Origin: Owenia fusiformis
Taxonomy: Eukaryota > Annelida > Polychaeta > Sabellida > Oweniidae
Assembly: GCA_903813345.2 (NCBI GenBank)
Contig: CAIIXF020000007.1
Coordinates: 34,378,538-34,442,537, forward strand
Direction: 5' to 3'
Length of the DNA stretch: 64,000 nt
The stretch's first letter is position 1. Every line of letters starts with the position of its first letter. A program made the position numbers and the translations under genes. Below the pieces are notes generated by a model. That model saw only the letters and a program-made list of their open reading frames with translations. It did no database searches and was not told the origin of the DNA. Positions 50,701 through 60,567 of this stretch are shown in pieces.

Positions 50701-53700
50701 TTGAGAAAATGCAGTGAATTTACTTCACTAACTACGGACCTACCCATTCTCAAAAAGCTACCACTTAACAGCATTGATTGTGCATTAAATTAAGCATAAA
50801 GCAAAGTAAATGACAGCAAGAAATATATGTTTCAATAGGTCTGGAGGTAGCATAGCAGGAACTGTAATTGGGAGTCTAATAGCAATAGCTCTGTTGGCCA
50901 CCTGCGTATATTGCTGTTGTTTCCGCAAGACTAAAAGTGGAACTACATATGCCGCATCATTTAGGAAAAGTAAGCTGTTTTTAATGACGATTGCTGACCT
51001 CAACTGTCTTAGACTTTACCCCATACTTTCATTTGGAGTTTCTAGAAAAACACTATGAGAACTTTATGATCACCCTTGTATATTATTTTAGACTTGACTT
51101 GTATTTGTGATTGAAAATAGCAGCTACCGGGTTGATTGCAATTTGATGGCAAACTCATTTAAATATGAATAGTACCTGCCGTGCATCCCGTTATTTGCCA
51201 GCTCTCGCCTCAAAAACAATAGCTGACCTAAATAATGATTGAATCTGGCTATTAAAGCAGTAGCTAACATCGACTATCGAGGTGTTCAGAATACTAAATA
51301 GCGTATGTACATCTGGCACACGCTCATATACTCAAAACACATTTTATAAGTATGTTCAATCATGTGACAATGGCATAAAAAGGTTGTTCGTAAATTACAA
51401 CTTAACGGTTTAATTTATGTAAATTAATGGCTTAATCCGGTAGCCAATAGCCATTAGTTGCATTCGCGAATACAAGCATAGTCTCCTGGATACTTAGTAT
51501 TTATTTTTGTTCAGTTTAAATCTAACAAATGTTTGAATCTTAAACTTGAAAAGGTGGTCATAGAGTAATATTAGTGTAAAATAGTGTGAGCCACATTTGC
51601 ACTTAAAGATACCATTTATGTACAGTATAACAATTTCCCCTTGCTGATTTGTAGAATCTTTAATTTTGACTTGTGTTTCCTATTTCCCTTACATTGATTG
51701 ATAATAATTTCAATTTTTGTGATTGTGTTGTTTTACTTGCTTGATGTCAGAATGTGTATGATGTTATTTCAATAGTTGGCTTGATTCACCTGCAAAATTC
51801 ACTAATTTCACTAATTTAACTTGGAGAAAGCTTGGAATAGTATTTTTGCCTTTTTTCTTTTCTTTTTGCTAATTCTTTCTTTTGTACTGTATTTTATGTG
51901 AAGATCCTAGACTGCATTCTGTTACTTCACTTATTTATTCTTATTTATTTATATTTAACATGTGTCATTTGTAGATTAATCGCTTATTTGAATAGTAAAA
52001 CTGCAAAGTAGAAGTTTCATTAGGGACCTATCTGCCAGAATGAAGCTTCAAAACTACATGTACATGTACTTTGATTTGCAACTTGAAAATGAATCTTTGA
52101 ACTGGTTAAATGACATGTCCATCTAGGCACTAGTAGGCAAGAGCTTTAGTTTTGGAGTTATTAAGTACCCTATTACTGAAACTTATCCTTTGTAGTGCTT
52201 ATCTTTTGATTTGTCATGCATTGCACTGAATATTGAATGTAAAAATGACTGGGTTTTTTCACACACATACAATTAATATAGATAGTTACTTGCTGCATTA
52301 AATGTATATGTTTACTTCTATACTGTATTTAGTCTTAATTTTGGCATACAAAATACATTTCCGGGAGTTTATTTAATTTGTCATTCTTTCAAGATGGAAA
52401 ATGACAAAGACTTCATTGAAAAGATTTATTCGCCAAATTGAATCATCCTCCAAAGAAATACAGTAGTAGTATACATGTAGTTTACTATTATGTCATAATG
52501 ATTTCATGGTGCATGTCCTCCATATTTCTCTTGACTTTGGCATAAATGTCCATTTTCGCCCAATATAGAAGTTTGACGAGTACCATTGAAATAGTTATCT
52601 TTAACTTAACTCAGGAACTCATATTTTTTCCTCTGCCTCCATGCTTTGAAATATCTACTAATGATATTTACCACATGTTTATAAATTCCTGGACACCATG
52701 AAATCTATGTATGACAATATCCTTATGTAGTGACACTTAATATATTGATGTCCACCCTCCTGTTGTTATACTTCTGTACTGATCTCTTTCTGTGTGTGTT
52801 TTACAGTAGTTCAGAAAGATTGCTGGGGATTATCCTGGGTTGTACCCTACCAGTGCTTATACTTGGGATTGCCATATACATGTATTGTCATGCTAAGGCT
52901 GAAAATAAAGAAATTCAAGAATGGTTAAATGAAAGCCCTGGCACTCATTCTAAAAGTGAACCCAGTGAGTACCTAGGCTAAAAATGTTCTGAGGACAATA
53001 TGTCCATGAAAGCTCAATCACATTCATACAAATGATCAAATACATGCAAAATTAACAAGGGGTCATTGGGAAACATCTATTTTCTTTTCCTCTCTTTATT
53101 TCTGTTATTTCCGTACATTTCTCTGTTTTTTCTTTCTTTTTTTTAATATCTAATTATGGTAAATGCACAAAACATAGCAGGGCTGCAGGGGTACCCCATT
53201 ACATGTAAGTGCTTTTGCAGAGTCCTGGGGCCAGTTAGATCTGATCTCGCCTAGACATATGATCCATATAAGTATATATAAAATATGTTTTCACCAGTTG
53301 GCTTGGAATCCTTATGACACATCCTCATAAAGAGTCATCAGGGAAGATTTCTTCTATTATCTTGATTTAAGCTTATTCCTTTATTATGCATTTGATAGCT
53401 TATGGTGAAAACAATGCAGGATATGGGCCTTCTTCATCATCTCCCCCAGCATATGCTTCTCCCAAATATGATGACAGGGGGATATCACATCTGAAGCCTG
53501 TCAAAACCTTCCCGCAGCCTAAATCACGTGGTAAAGCATAGACTTCAAAATAATCATTTTATATAACCCATCTTCAGACAATCATATTCATATAATCAAA
53601 TAACAGTCTTACCATGGCATCATAGTTATAACTATTAATTAATTCATTTCTTGGAACATAACTAAGCAAAGTAACTACATCTTTATCATAATAGCTATCT

Positions 53701-56700
53701 AAACTAACTTTTCTTGTTTTAACCAGCTAATTTGTAGCGACTACTTGTTAAATAATAATTCAACTGTAATAATCATTCATAATGATTGTCTTAACTTTGG
53801 TAACTATAACATTATCCTCAAATCAAAAGTATTACTGCCTTAACCTTAGCAACCATTACATATTCTCATATCCCAATGACAATCTAAACTTTAGCAACAG
53901 TAACATTAACAATATCCCTAAATTAAAGAAATTCTGTCTCAACTTAAGCAACTCATTTACCAATGACAGTCTAAACTTTATTAGCAATTATAACATTAAC
54001 ATTATCTCTAAATCAAGAAAAAACGCTGTCTAACCTTTAAAAACTATAACGTTATCCCTAACTCAAAAAAATATGTCTAAACTGTAGCAACTATGACATT
54101 ATTCCTATATCCTAATAATAATGACGGTCTAAACTTTAGCAATTATAACATTATCTCCCAATCAAAAGGATTGCTATCTGAATTTTAAAACTTTTAAATT
54201 GCTCTTATATTCTAGACTCTATTTGGACTTTTTGTGAATGTTTATTATTATTAGACTCGATTTGTTTCACAATATTTTAGCTTATAATTTACCATCAATC
54301 TTTCTTAAGAGTTTGGGTCAAAACATATCAGTCTTCAGCTATGTTGTATGTGTGATTTAAATCGTTGTCATTATTTTTTAACATGTGGTTACAGCTTCCA
54401 AAAAGTGTAATGCTTTTCACTAATTAACTATTTATAATGTACCTACTGCTTAGCTTAGGGAGCATTTCAAAAGATCGATATTGGAAAATTAACTGTATTT
54501 GCACAGTTAGGGAGGGAGGGGGTCATTGGTCTTAAAAGTTACCATTGTTCTGACATCATTCCCGGGAATTTTCTTAGTGCATGCTCTTTTTGTCCAGTGA
54601 ACTTCTAGTACAAAAAACAACAAAAAAACATGTACACAACAAAAGTAAAATAATACAAAAAATGAGCGGCTATTCATTTGTTTTCAACAGTGATTCTGAA
54701 TTCACAAGTCGCGATAAACTTGTCAAGTATTAAACCTACTGCTGATAATGTACAGAAATACAGATTTGAAAAGTTATTGAAATGACTATATTACATGTTA
54801 CGTTAGATATAGTGCGACTCTCGAAACAACGCATATCAATCTTTCTAAAACACAGTTATAAGGAGGTGAGGCAGGGGTGTCACAGATTAACTGTGCAAAT
54901 ACAGTTAATAATCCTCCATTGAACTTTTGAGATGCTCCCTTACATCCTGTAATTTAGTGAAGTGCTTTTTAGTTATTGCCTTTTGAAACACTTGCTTATT
55001 ACTAGAATTCACCTTGTTTGTTTTGCCTTTCTGTTAAACCTTGTTGATTGTATTGAGTTGTTTGTTACAGAAGAGCCACATGGGCCCTCCTCTCAACCTA
55101 TGTTGAAATCACACAGTCAAGGTAGTGGGATATTTACTACTGTACAGGGTGGGCCAAAAATGCCCATATTTGCCAAAAACTTTTCTGACAATGCATATAT
55201 TTTAGAAATGTTTTTGATTGAAATGCAGTTATCACTTTTGGAATTGTTCTTGAAATGAAATAATGAAAGACTTAGGGGTTTTTGAAAAAGAATCAGAAAT
55301 ATATATAACACCAACATATGCACCATACATAATGTGCCTCTTTAAGATGACTGTTTAAGATGTCCACCTTGTATAATGTATGGGGCATAACTGAAATCAC
55401 TGTACAATTGTAACCAAATATTACCTTTAAACTAGGAGTTTGCACTCACACCCCTCACCCCACTTTACTCATTAGAATATCACTATAGATATAATTTTGG
55501 GACTAATTGAATATTAGATTGCTGCATATCTAATCTATCTGCATATTATTGAAATCCATTCATTATAAAAAGGTTAAAGCAAAATAGAAAATGTGGAAAT
55601 TTTTGGCCCACCCTGTTGATGTAATGCCTCTCTTATTTTGGATATCACTCTCATGTTGTTAGAGCAAAAGCCCACTGGAACAAGATGAATTCCATTTTCC
55701 AAGAACATGGTGAAAAACCACATCACACTCGAGGATATTAATGATATCTCATGAGTTTGATCTGCATTCCTTTAGTTAACCCATAATCATTGTCTCTTCA
55801 TAGCAAGTGAATTTGTTCTCTTACTTATGAAGCCAAATATCCAAACCAGAAGACTTTAAGCCAGTTATTATCACAACCACATAATCCAAATAACTCCCGA
55901 TCTGTGCAAGTATATATATATTTCCAAGGTTTTATTTTGCATTCTGCTCATTTTCTTGATTTAGACTGATATTAACATATTAATACAATATTATGACTAA
56001 TTACTAACATGGCAGAAAAGTGTTCCACATGGGTATGTACATTGTGCATGGTACATTTCATTGTACATTGTGCATGGTACATTTCATTGTACATTGTGCA
56101 TGGTACATTTCATTGTATGTGGATATGCTCAATTTTTCTCTTAAGTGGAATTGCAATATCAAATTCTAATTCCAGCTCCTAATACGGGCACTGCATACCA
56201 ACCACCTCCACAGCCAGTTGCCCAGCCTGTTGGGGTACAACCTTATCCAGGGGCACCTGCACCTGGTGGTTACCCAACTGCACCTGGCGGAGACATGAGC
56301 AAGCAACCACTACCACCTGGAGAAGGTGCAGCTTACCCAGTGAACCCAGGTAAACTTTTAGCAGCTTGATTGGGAATAAAAAATTATTTGTCAATGATTT
56401 ATTTTTTAGAAGAGTTTATTAGAGTTCAAGAAACATGAAGTTTTCACAAAGAATCTTAAAAGACACCTCATTTTGTAAACTGTATGTCCCATAATAGGAC
56501 AACATGCCATTGTTCATGTTTGAAATTACATCATTAGATTACATTCTCATTATGAGGTAAATGGTAAGTAAAGTGCAAGGTATTTCTGTTTTGACCAAAC
56601 TCTTGTTTCGCTTTCAGGGCAACAATATCCCCCTGGCCCTGGAGGACCTGGATACCCCCCAGCTGGTGGCCCTGGATACCCCCCTGCAGGAGGACCTGGA

Positions 56701-56940
56701 TACCCTCCAGCTGGTGGACCTGGATACCCCCCAGCGGGTGGCCCTGGATATCCCCCTGCGGGAGGACCTGGATATCCCCCTGCAGGAGGACCTGGATACC
56801 CCCCAGCTGGTGGCCCAGGATATCCCCCTGCAGGAGGACCTGGATACCCCCCAGCTGGTGGCCCAGGATATCCCCCTGCAGGAGGACCTGGATATCCCCC
56901 TCCTTCTGATGCACCACCTCCACCCTATGGAGCCCAGTAA
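38787..56940 (+). CDS. CX-module/Shisa-like single-pass membrane protein with PGY-rich tail
   Basis: Exons: 38787-38850 (signal peptide, MVNLKSITSNILIAFCAFSA), 42892-43003 or 45436-45565 (Arg/Ser/Tyr-rich), 49686-49786, 50176-50332, 50839-50969 or 52807-52964 (transmembrane), 53399-53530, 55071-55121, 56176-56349 and 56618-56940 (stop). Choosing one exon of each pair gives an open frame of about 414-429 aa. The ectodomain has TALVAGTIYGSTRYMTRRRY, then six cysteines in a CX/Shisa-like pattern (TIC, FICPMW, EHCCGPTN, QHCCG). The cytoplasmic part is Pro-rich, ending in GPGYPPAGG-type repeats as in many membrane-associated adaptors. Family knowledge: CX modules are of unknown function; Shisa proteins trap or modulate receptors. 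Which of the two it belongs to is unresolved. The exon chain is my inference from splice sites and phase; no transcript was available. Confidence 0.78.
39795..40552. mobile_element. hAT-like non-autonomous element with 8-bp target duplication
   Basis: Terminal inverted repeats CCCGGGGGGTTCACT and AGTGAACCCCCCGGG (the similarity extends over about 50 bp: TATATAAAAC, CGACAGGGGTCC). Both sides are flanked by GGTTATCT (39787-39794 and 40553-40560), an 8-bp duplication as made by hAT-type transposases. The inside carries tandem words of the form GGACCAATGCCATACCAAAT. It is nested in the composite fold-back region and has no transposase. Confidence 0.82.
39857..40086. repeat. Internal 30-31 bp tandem repeat of the hAT-like element
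   Basis: About six copies containing CCATACCAAATATCCAAATA and TAGGACCAATG, with scattered single relatives continuing to about 40485. The periodicity makes a spurious ORF. Confidence 0.8.
42892..43003 (+). CDS. CX gene, alternative exon 2a (RSY-rich)
   Basis: Acceptor TTAATATTTCAG, donor CG-GTAATC. Enters in phase 1 and leaves in phase 2. Encodes EFVDCRRGGGRFRGGFRS followed by RSYRSYRSYRSSSISR. It shares its start (acidic-aromatic-V) and end (SSISR) with the exon at 45436-45565, which has the same phases, so the two cannot both be used without a frameshift. Confidence 0.75.
43305..43810. mobile_element. TA-flanked MITE, about 505 bp
   Basis: Ends TA-CTGTAGATTGGGTTAATT and AATTAACCCAATCTACAG-TA. 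The inverted similarity extends through TTGGCGC/GCGCCAA and further AATTTGGCGAA-type words. Diverged relatives are seen near 7195-7480 and 52320-52468. Confidence 0.85.
44385..45115. repeat. Dispersed repeat with internal tandem units
   Basis: Starts with a hairpin GTCACCACCAAGAAGTGGTGAC and then carries about five imperfect copies of a roughly 110-130 bp unit (TTCAAAATCATCTACAAGTT, GACCTTCAATGACATTCTCA, AGGTCAAAAAGG, TTCAACTTGCTTCAAATTGA). Non-coding; probably a decayed retroelement tail or an old satellite in the intron between exons 2a and 2b. Confidence 0.7.
45436..45565 (+). CDS. CX gene, alternative exon 2b (RSY-rich)
   Basis: Acceptor TTGCATCCTACCAG, donor CCAG-GTATCC. Phase 1 in, phase 2 out, identical to exon 2a. 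Encodes EYVHEVQGDPSRIRIRVGSR followed by about five RSY repeats and AGSSIS. The TAYAGRAGT-type codon repeat is shared with exon 2a at the nucleotide level, so the pair looks like an exon duplication. Confidence 0.75.
45786..47912. mobile_element. Large fold-back element with CCGTAG/CTACG ends, about 2.1 kb
   Basis: Left end TAGCCGTAGGCAGCGGGGGT and right end AATCCTGGCTACGCCACTG are inverted relatives, both with G/C-rich subterminal blocks as in the 15.2-kb element. Inside, 46000-46400 is matched in inverted orientation by 46880-47240 (for example TTTGTAGGAATTTTGTT against AACAAAATTCCTGCAAA, and CATACTCCGAA against TTCGGAGTATA). The central 460 bp and the right outer part are unpaired. No transposase ORF. 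Confidence 0.75.
47913..49685 (+). other. Intron sequence of the CX gene
   Basis: AT-rich intron before the exon at 49686. No further RSY-type exon, hairpin or repeat array was recognised. Confidence 0.4.
50839..50969 (+). CDS. CX gene, alternative transmembrane exon 5a
   Basis: Acceptor TATGTTTCAATAG, donor AAAA-GTAAGC; phase 2 in, phase 1 out. Encodes a single TM helix (SIAGTVIGSLIAIALLATCV) followed by a CCC palmitoylation-like cluster and basic residues (FRKTKSG). It shares phases with 52807-52964. Confidence 0.77.
52320..52468. mobile_element. Diverged small MITE in a CX-gene intron
   Basis: About 150 bp between ATACTGTATTTAGTCTTAAT and AAAGAAATACAGTA, with inner TTTTGGC and GCCAAATTGAA words. 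Probably an eroded relative of the 43.3-kb MITE. Confidence 0.45.
52807..52964 (+). CDS. CX gene, alternative transmembrane exon 5b
   Basis: Acceptor TGTGTGTTTTACAG, donor CCCA-GTGAGT; phase 2 in, phase 1 out. Encodes a different TM helix (GIILGCTLPVLILGIAIYMY) and an acidic/polar cytoplasmic stretch (CHAKAENKEIQEWLNESPGT) in place of the CCC-basic cluster of exon 5a. Using both TM exons would shift the frame, so they are mutually exclusive by phase. Confidence 0.75.
53765..54190. repeat. Degenerate tandem repeat, about 70-75 bp period
   Basis: Words such as TCTAAACTTTAGCAAC, ACTATAACATTATCCC and CCTAAATCAAAAA recur five or six times. Intronic and AT-rich. Confidence 0.65.
54456..54942. mobile_element. 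MITE family copy 2 (Harbinger-like), about 485 bp
   Basis: TIRs of about 55 bp: left GGGAGCATTTCAAAAGATCG with AACTGTATTTGCACAGTTA, right the inverse ending TTTTGAGATGCTCCC. TTA is present on both sides, compatible with the 3-bp TWA duplication of PIF/Harbinger. Same family as 32972-33760, with a shorter interior. Confidence 0.75.
55145..55615. mobile_element. MITE with CAGGGTGGGCCAAAAAT ends, about 470 bp
   Basis: Left TA-CAGGGTGGGCCAAAAATG and right ATTTTTGGCCCACCCTG are inverted. The left flank is TA while the right flank has mutated. This is a common Tc1/mariner-type terminus. It begins 24 bp after the small exon 55071-55121 of the CX gene. Confidence 0.8.
56036..56116. repeat. 26-bp tandem repeat, 3 copies
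   Basis: TGTACATTGTGCATGGTACA plus TTTCAT repeated three times with almost no change, about 60 bp upstream of the Pro-rich exon at 56176. Confidence 0.85.
56618..56940 (+). repeat. Coding Gly-Pro-Gly-Tyr-Pro repeat in the last CX exon
   Basis: About a dozen copies of GPGYPPAGG-type units (roughly 27 bp) before SDAPPPPYGAQ and the stop. The C-terminal PPPPY could be read as a PPxY/WW-ligand-like motif. The antisense and shifted frames stay open because of the period. Confidence 0.85.
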
Positions 56941-59900
56941 AGCAGATTCAATAAGATTGGGTTGCCTTAGTATCTGGATTATCACCATAAATCCTCTACA
57001 TTAACACCATGACCCATCTACATTATATCAGAGAAGAGAGCAGTTGCAGTTAACCTTGGAAATAGATTATTATATCTTACTAAAATCAAATCAATTAACA
57101 CTATGTATCTACTCTAGAGACAGATTGTATATTAAAATTATGTACAGTTATATGTTATTTGACACTGAATTAGCTACATAATGTTGTCTACATTTGTTGA
57201 AGCATGATGTGTTCTTGATGGTCACCACAACATCCTAAAATAGCAGATATCTTAACATTTTCATATACCTCAACAATTAAAGTGGTTTGCTCTTTAGATA
57301 CTGTAAATATTTTAATTACTGTATATAATTGTATAGATGTATTCATTCTATAAAGGTAACATGACAATTTATATGGATTTGTCTTTGCCCAAATTGCTTA
57401 TTGTTCAATAACATTCAGCATAACATGGGATAAAGAGGATGTTTCTCCTCACTACAATCAATATATCACCAAGGAGATGTAGGAACATTGTTAAAGCCAC
57501 CATTTTTGGTGGCTTTTAGTTGGTGAAATTTTCCCCAACTTAATGCCTTTAATATGATTTTGTTTGAATCATCCTGGTTGTATTTTATAGCCTACATGTT
57601 GGAGTAGTATACATATCATTTGGTTTTGATATTTTAATAGTTAAGAAATACTCTTCTTATATATTTACATATACAGTTTAATATATATTTAGTCTAATGT
57701 GCAGTCCCAAAAATCTTAAAATAAGGGCATACTTTGTCTTGTCTGTGCAGTAGACTGTATCTAAAAACTCTACAAAGTATTTTATTTTTACTAGCACAGC
57801 AATTGCATTTTATTAACTCATAGCAGTCGGAACCAAAAGTGGATTTGCAACAATGCTATGCAATTTTTCAATAACAAGAGAAACGTAATCCCAATCGGTA
57901 GTCACTACTGTCAAAGGGAAATTTGAAATTCTCAAGGTATAACAATACCTCTAGTTTGTTTGTTTGCCAGTTTGTGCCACTTAAATAATGCTGTCTTGTT
58001 GGCTCCCCTGTATGATACTAAACACAACAGAGTTCTTTAAAAAGATCTGAAAGATAAGTCAGCTCAGGGGAGTAACTTGTACTTCAAGTCGTTCTTAGAC
58101 AGCTATTGGTTAAGGAATGCAAAGCAGAATGTGTTTGACTCATCAATATTGAATTTTACATATGCAGACTTGCAATTATTTTTGAGACAATATGGTTGTT
58201 TTATGTATTTTATATCTGTTGTATCTTCATGTGTTATTGAGATAAAATCTTAGTGGAATATCTAGTAATACATTATATGGACTTCTCCAAAACATGTAAA
58301 TCAGACTATAAATGAAATTTGTCGTAATGTCTTTCTTTTTTTGTGATGTCTGCTTAAGGGCAGAGCTTGGACACACGATATGCAGTTATAAAACAATCAA
58401 ATCATAATATTTCATTTGCATGATTATGAATGAAAAACATCTGTATGGACAGATGCTATAATGCTTGTAGACAGCTTAAATTGGAGAAAATCAAAAATAC
58501 ATCCTTAGTTGCTCAGTTAGCAATTTTACAAAATCAGTTCATGATTGAGTCATTGATTTCAATTACAATTTTTGCAAATTTTGAATCAGAATTTGAGTCT
58601 TGGGAAGATGTCTGCTTCAATATCTTTTTGCCTTGAAGTATTCTTTATATTCATTTGAAATTAGTTTAAATATCCTAATCTTCTTGAGATTTAATATTCA
58701 GGATTGTAATGGACAACTTCTGATAATTGTTTAATTATACAATGAAATGTTTGAACAATCATTCTATTTTTACTACATCTACATATATTTCTTAATACTA
58801 CATATACACATATTTAATATTCTTAACTTACAAGAAATATGTACATGTATCTGACTGTCTGATAAGTATCTAATAAAATTATAAATGGCTCTGGTATAAA
58901 TATGAATTCTGTTTGTTGTAGTATTGTAATGTTGGTCAAGTACAGTAAAACCTGTGTATCCAAACACCTGTTATATCAACACCTCTCAATGTGAACACTT
59001 TTTGCGAAATACTTTTGTCTCAGAATGTGAACACCCGCTGATGTGAACACTTTTGGCAAGTTCCTGTAGTGTTTCCATTGGGCAGATTCTACTGTGGATT
59101 GACTAAAGCCATAATTTTGCGTCGGCTAAGTTTATTTTAATTGACATTTTATACAAATTTATGTCAATACTGTACCAGTCAGTCAGGCTTCATATCCGTT
59201 GTGTAAGTCAGTTATGAAGGAAAAAGAAAACATCACAATAGGGAAATTCAAAATTAACAATTTCAGTATTTCAATAAATATGACTATTAGGCGATGAGGC
59301 TATGCAACAATTGATTGAAATGTTCCTAGCTTTTCCTATATCATCACACAAAGTGCTATATTGTTGCCACTGTGTGTCTGTCTGACAGTTGTGCCAAGTA
59401 AATGTTGCCATCAAAATTCCAGGAAAACTGCTTACCTGTTCAACTTTCACATACAGCAGAGTAGTGCTGATATCACTGGTCCCTACGTTACGTCTTTATA
59501 ACAAAATGGATGTTATTATTAATACATACTGGTTAAACATTTGGATACAAATCAAGCTCATTGCTAGTGAAAATGAGAAAATAAGAATTTCCTCTTACGA
59601 AAGTTCATCCATTTTGTTATAAAGACGGAACGTCTTTATCCCCAGATATTCAGATATTCACTGGGGACCAGTGAATATCTGAATAGGCTTTGACATCTTG
59701 AGTAAATTACTCAATGGCCATTTTGAACTTTTGATAAAAGGTACAATATGCATCAATATGTGTCTTGGTATTCCCAATGGCAAATTCTTTAAAAATCACT
59801 ATTTAATTCCATGAAGCAGCTAATAGACACTGAAAAGTGCAAATGTTTTTATAGCACCCTTTTTTAATATAATATTAATCATACTTCATAGGTTTTGTTA

Positions 59901-60567
59901 TAGTCTCCAACTTTTTTGTGGCCTGCGGTTTGTGTTAGGAGCGTCTGTAACAAATGGCAGGTAGTGACATTTCTCATTTTGAGGCCTTGTTTTATAATGT
60001 AAAAGGCAAATAAATCTGAATTATCTACTCTTTGAAAATATGCATCGATATGATTGTATTCCTTATAATACATTTTGTTAAAAACTATTGTTAACATTGA
60101 ACATGCAGTCAGAACATGCAGTCGTGACAAGTCTACCTTCTTTGCTTGTAACTACGTCAAAAAGATATTTGAGGTTTAATGACTGTTTTTGGTCTTAGAT
60201 ATTTCCTTTTGATATGTTTTGTTGTTATTGGCATCCATTGAGCACTTTGGCACCTTACTCATTCCATTTATTAAAGTTAAAATTGTTCCATTGTTATCTG
60301 GTTGATAGCATTAGCCAAAGTTTTGCATTTTTGTTTAGTTATTCCTAGTATTCTAAAGATTTCTTCCTACGTGTTCTGAACTATTGCATGATGTAATCAC
60401 ATGTATTAACACACACGATTTGATGTGCAAGTATGCTACTGTTTCAAGACACTTTAACATAGGAGTCTATGGGATAAAAAAGCCAAAAATAAGTGTTAAG
60501 ATTTTAGGTTGATTTCAACATATTTTATACTGCTTTTGATATAGACAATCATATATCCATATTTCAG
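56941..60567. other. 3' UTR of the CX gene and spacer before the second cassette
   Basis: A candidate poly(A) signal ATTAAA lies at 57276-57281. No convincing start exon (ATG plus hydrophobic stretch ending in phase 1 before GT) was found for the downstream cassette. Contains the small MITE at 58941-59096 and an inverted pair near 59491/59622 (TCTTTATAACAAAATGGATG against CATTTTGTTATAAAGACG). Confidence 0.45.
58941..59096. mobile_element. Small MITE, pogo-like ends
   Basis: Starts TACAGTAAAACCTGTGTATC and ends GGCAGATTCTACTGT (TA target lost on the right), with repeated GTGAACAC words inside. Related in layout to 14550-14715. Confidence 0.65.

Noticed and set aside
56534-56988. Minus-strand and frame-shifted ORFs over the PGY exon
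   Set aside because: Shadows of the 27-bp coding repeat; the plus frame with PPxY end and upstream exons in phase is the real one.
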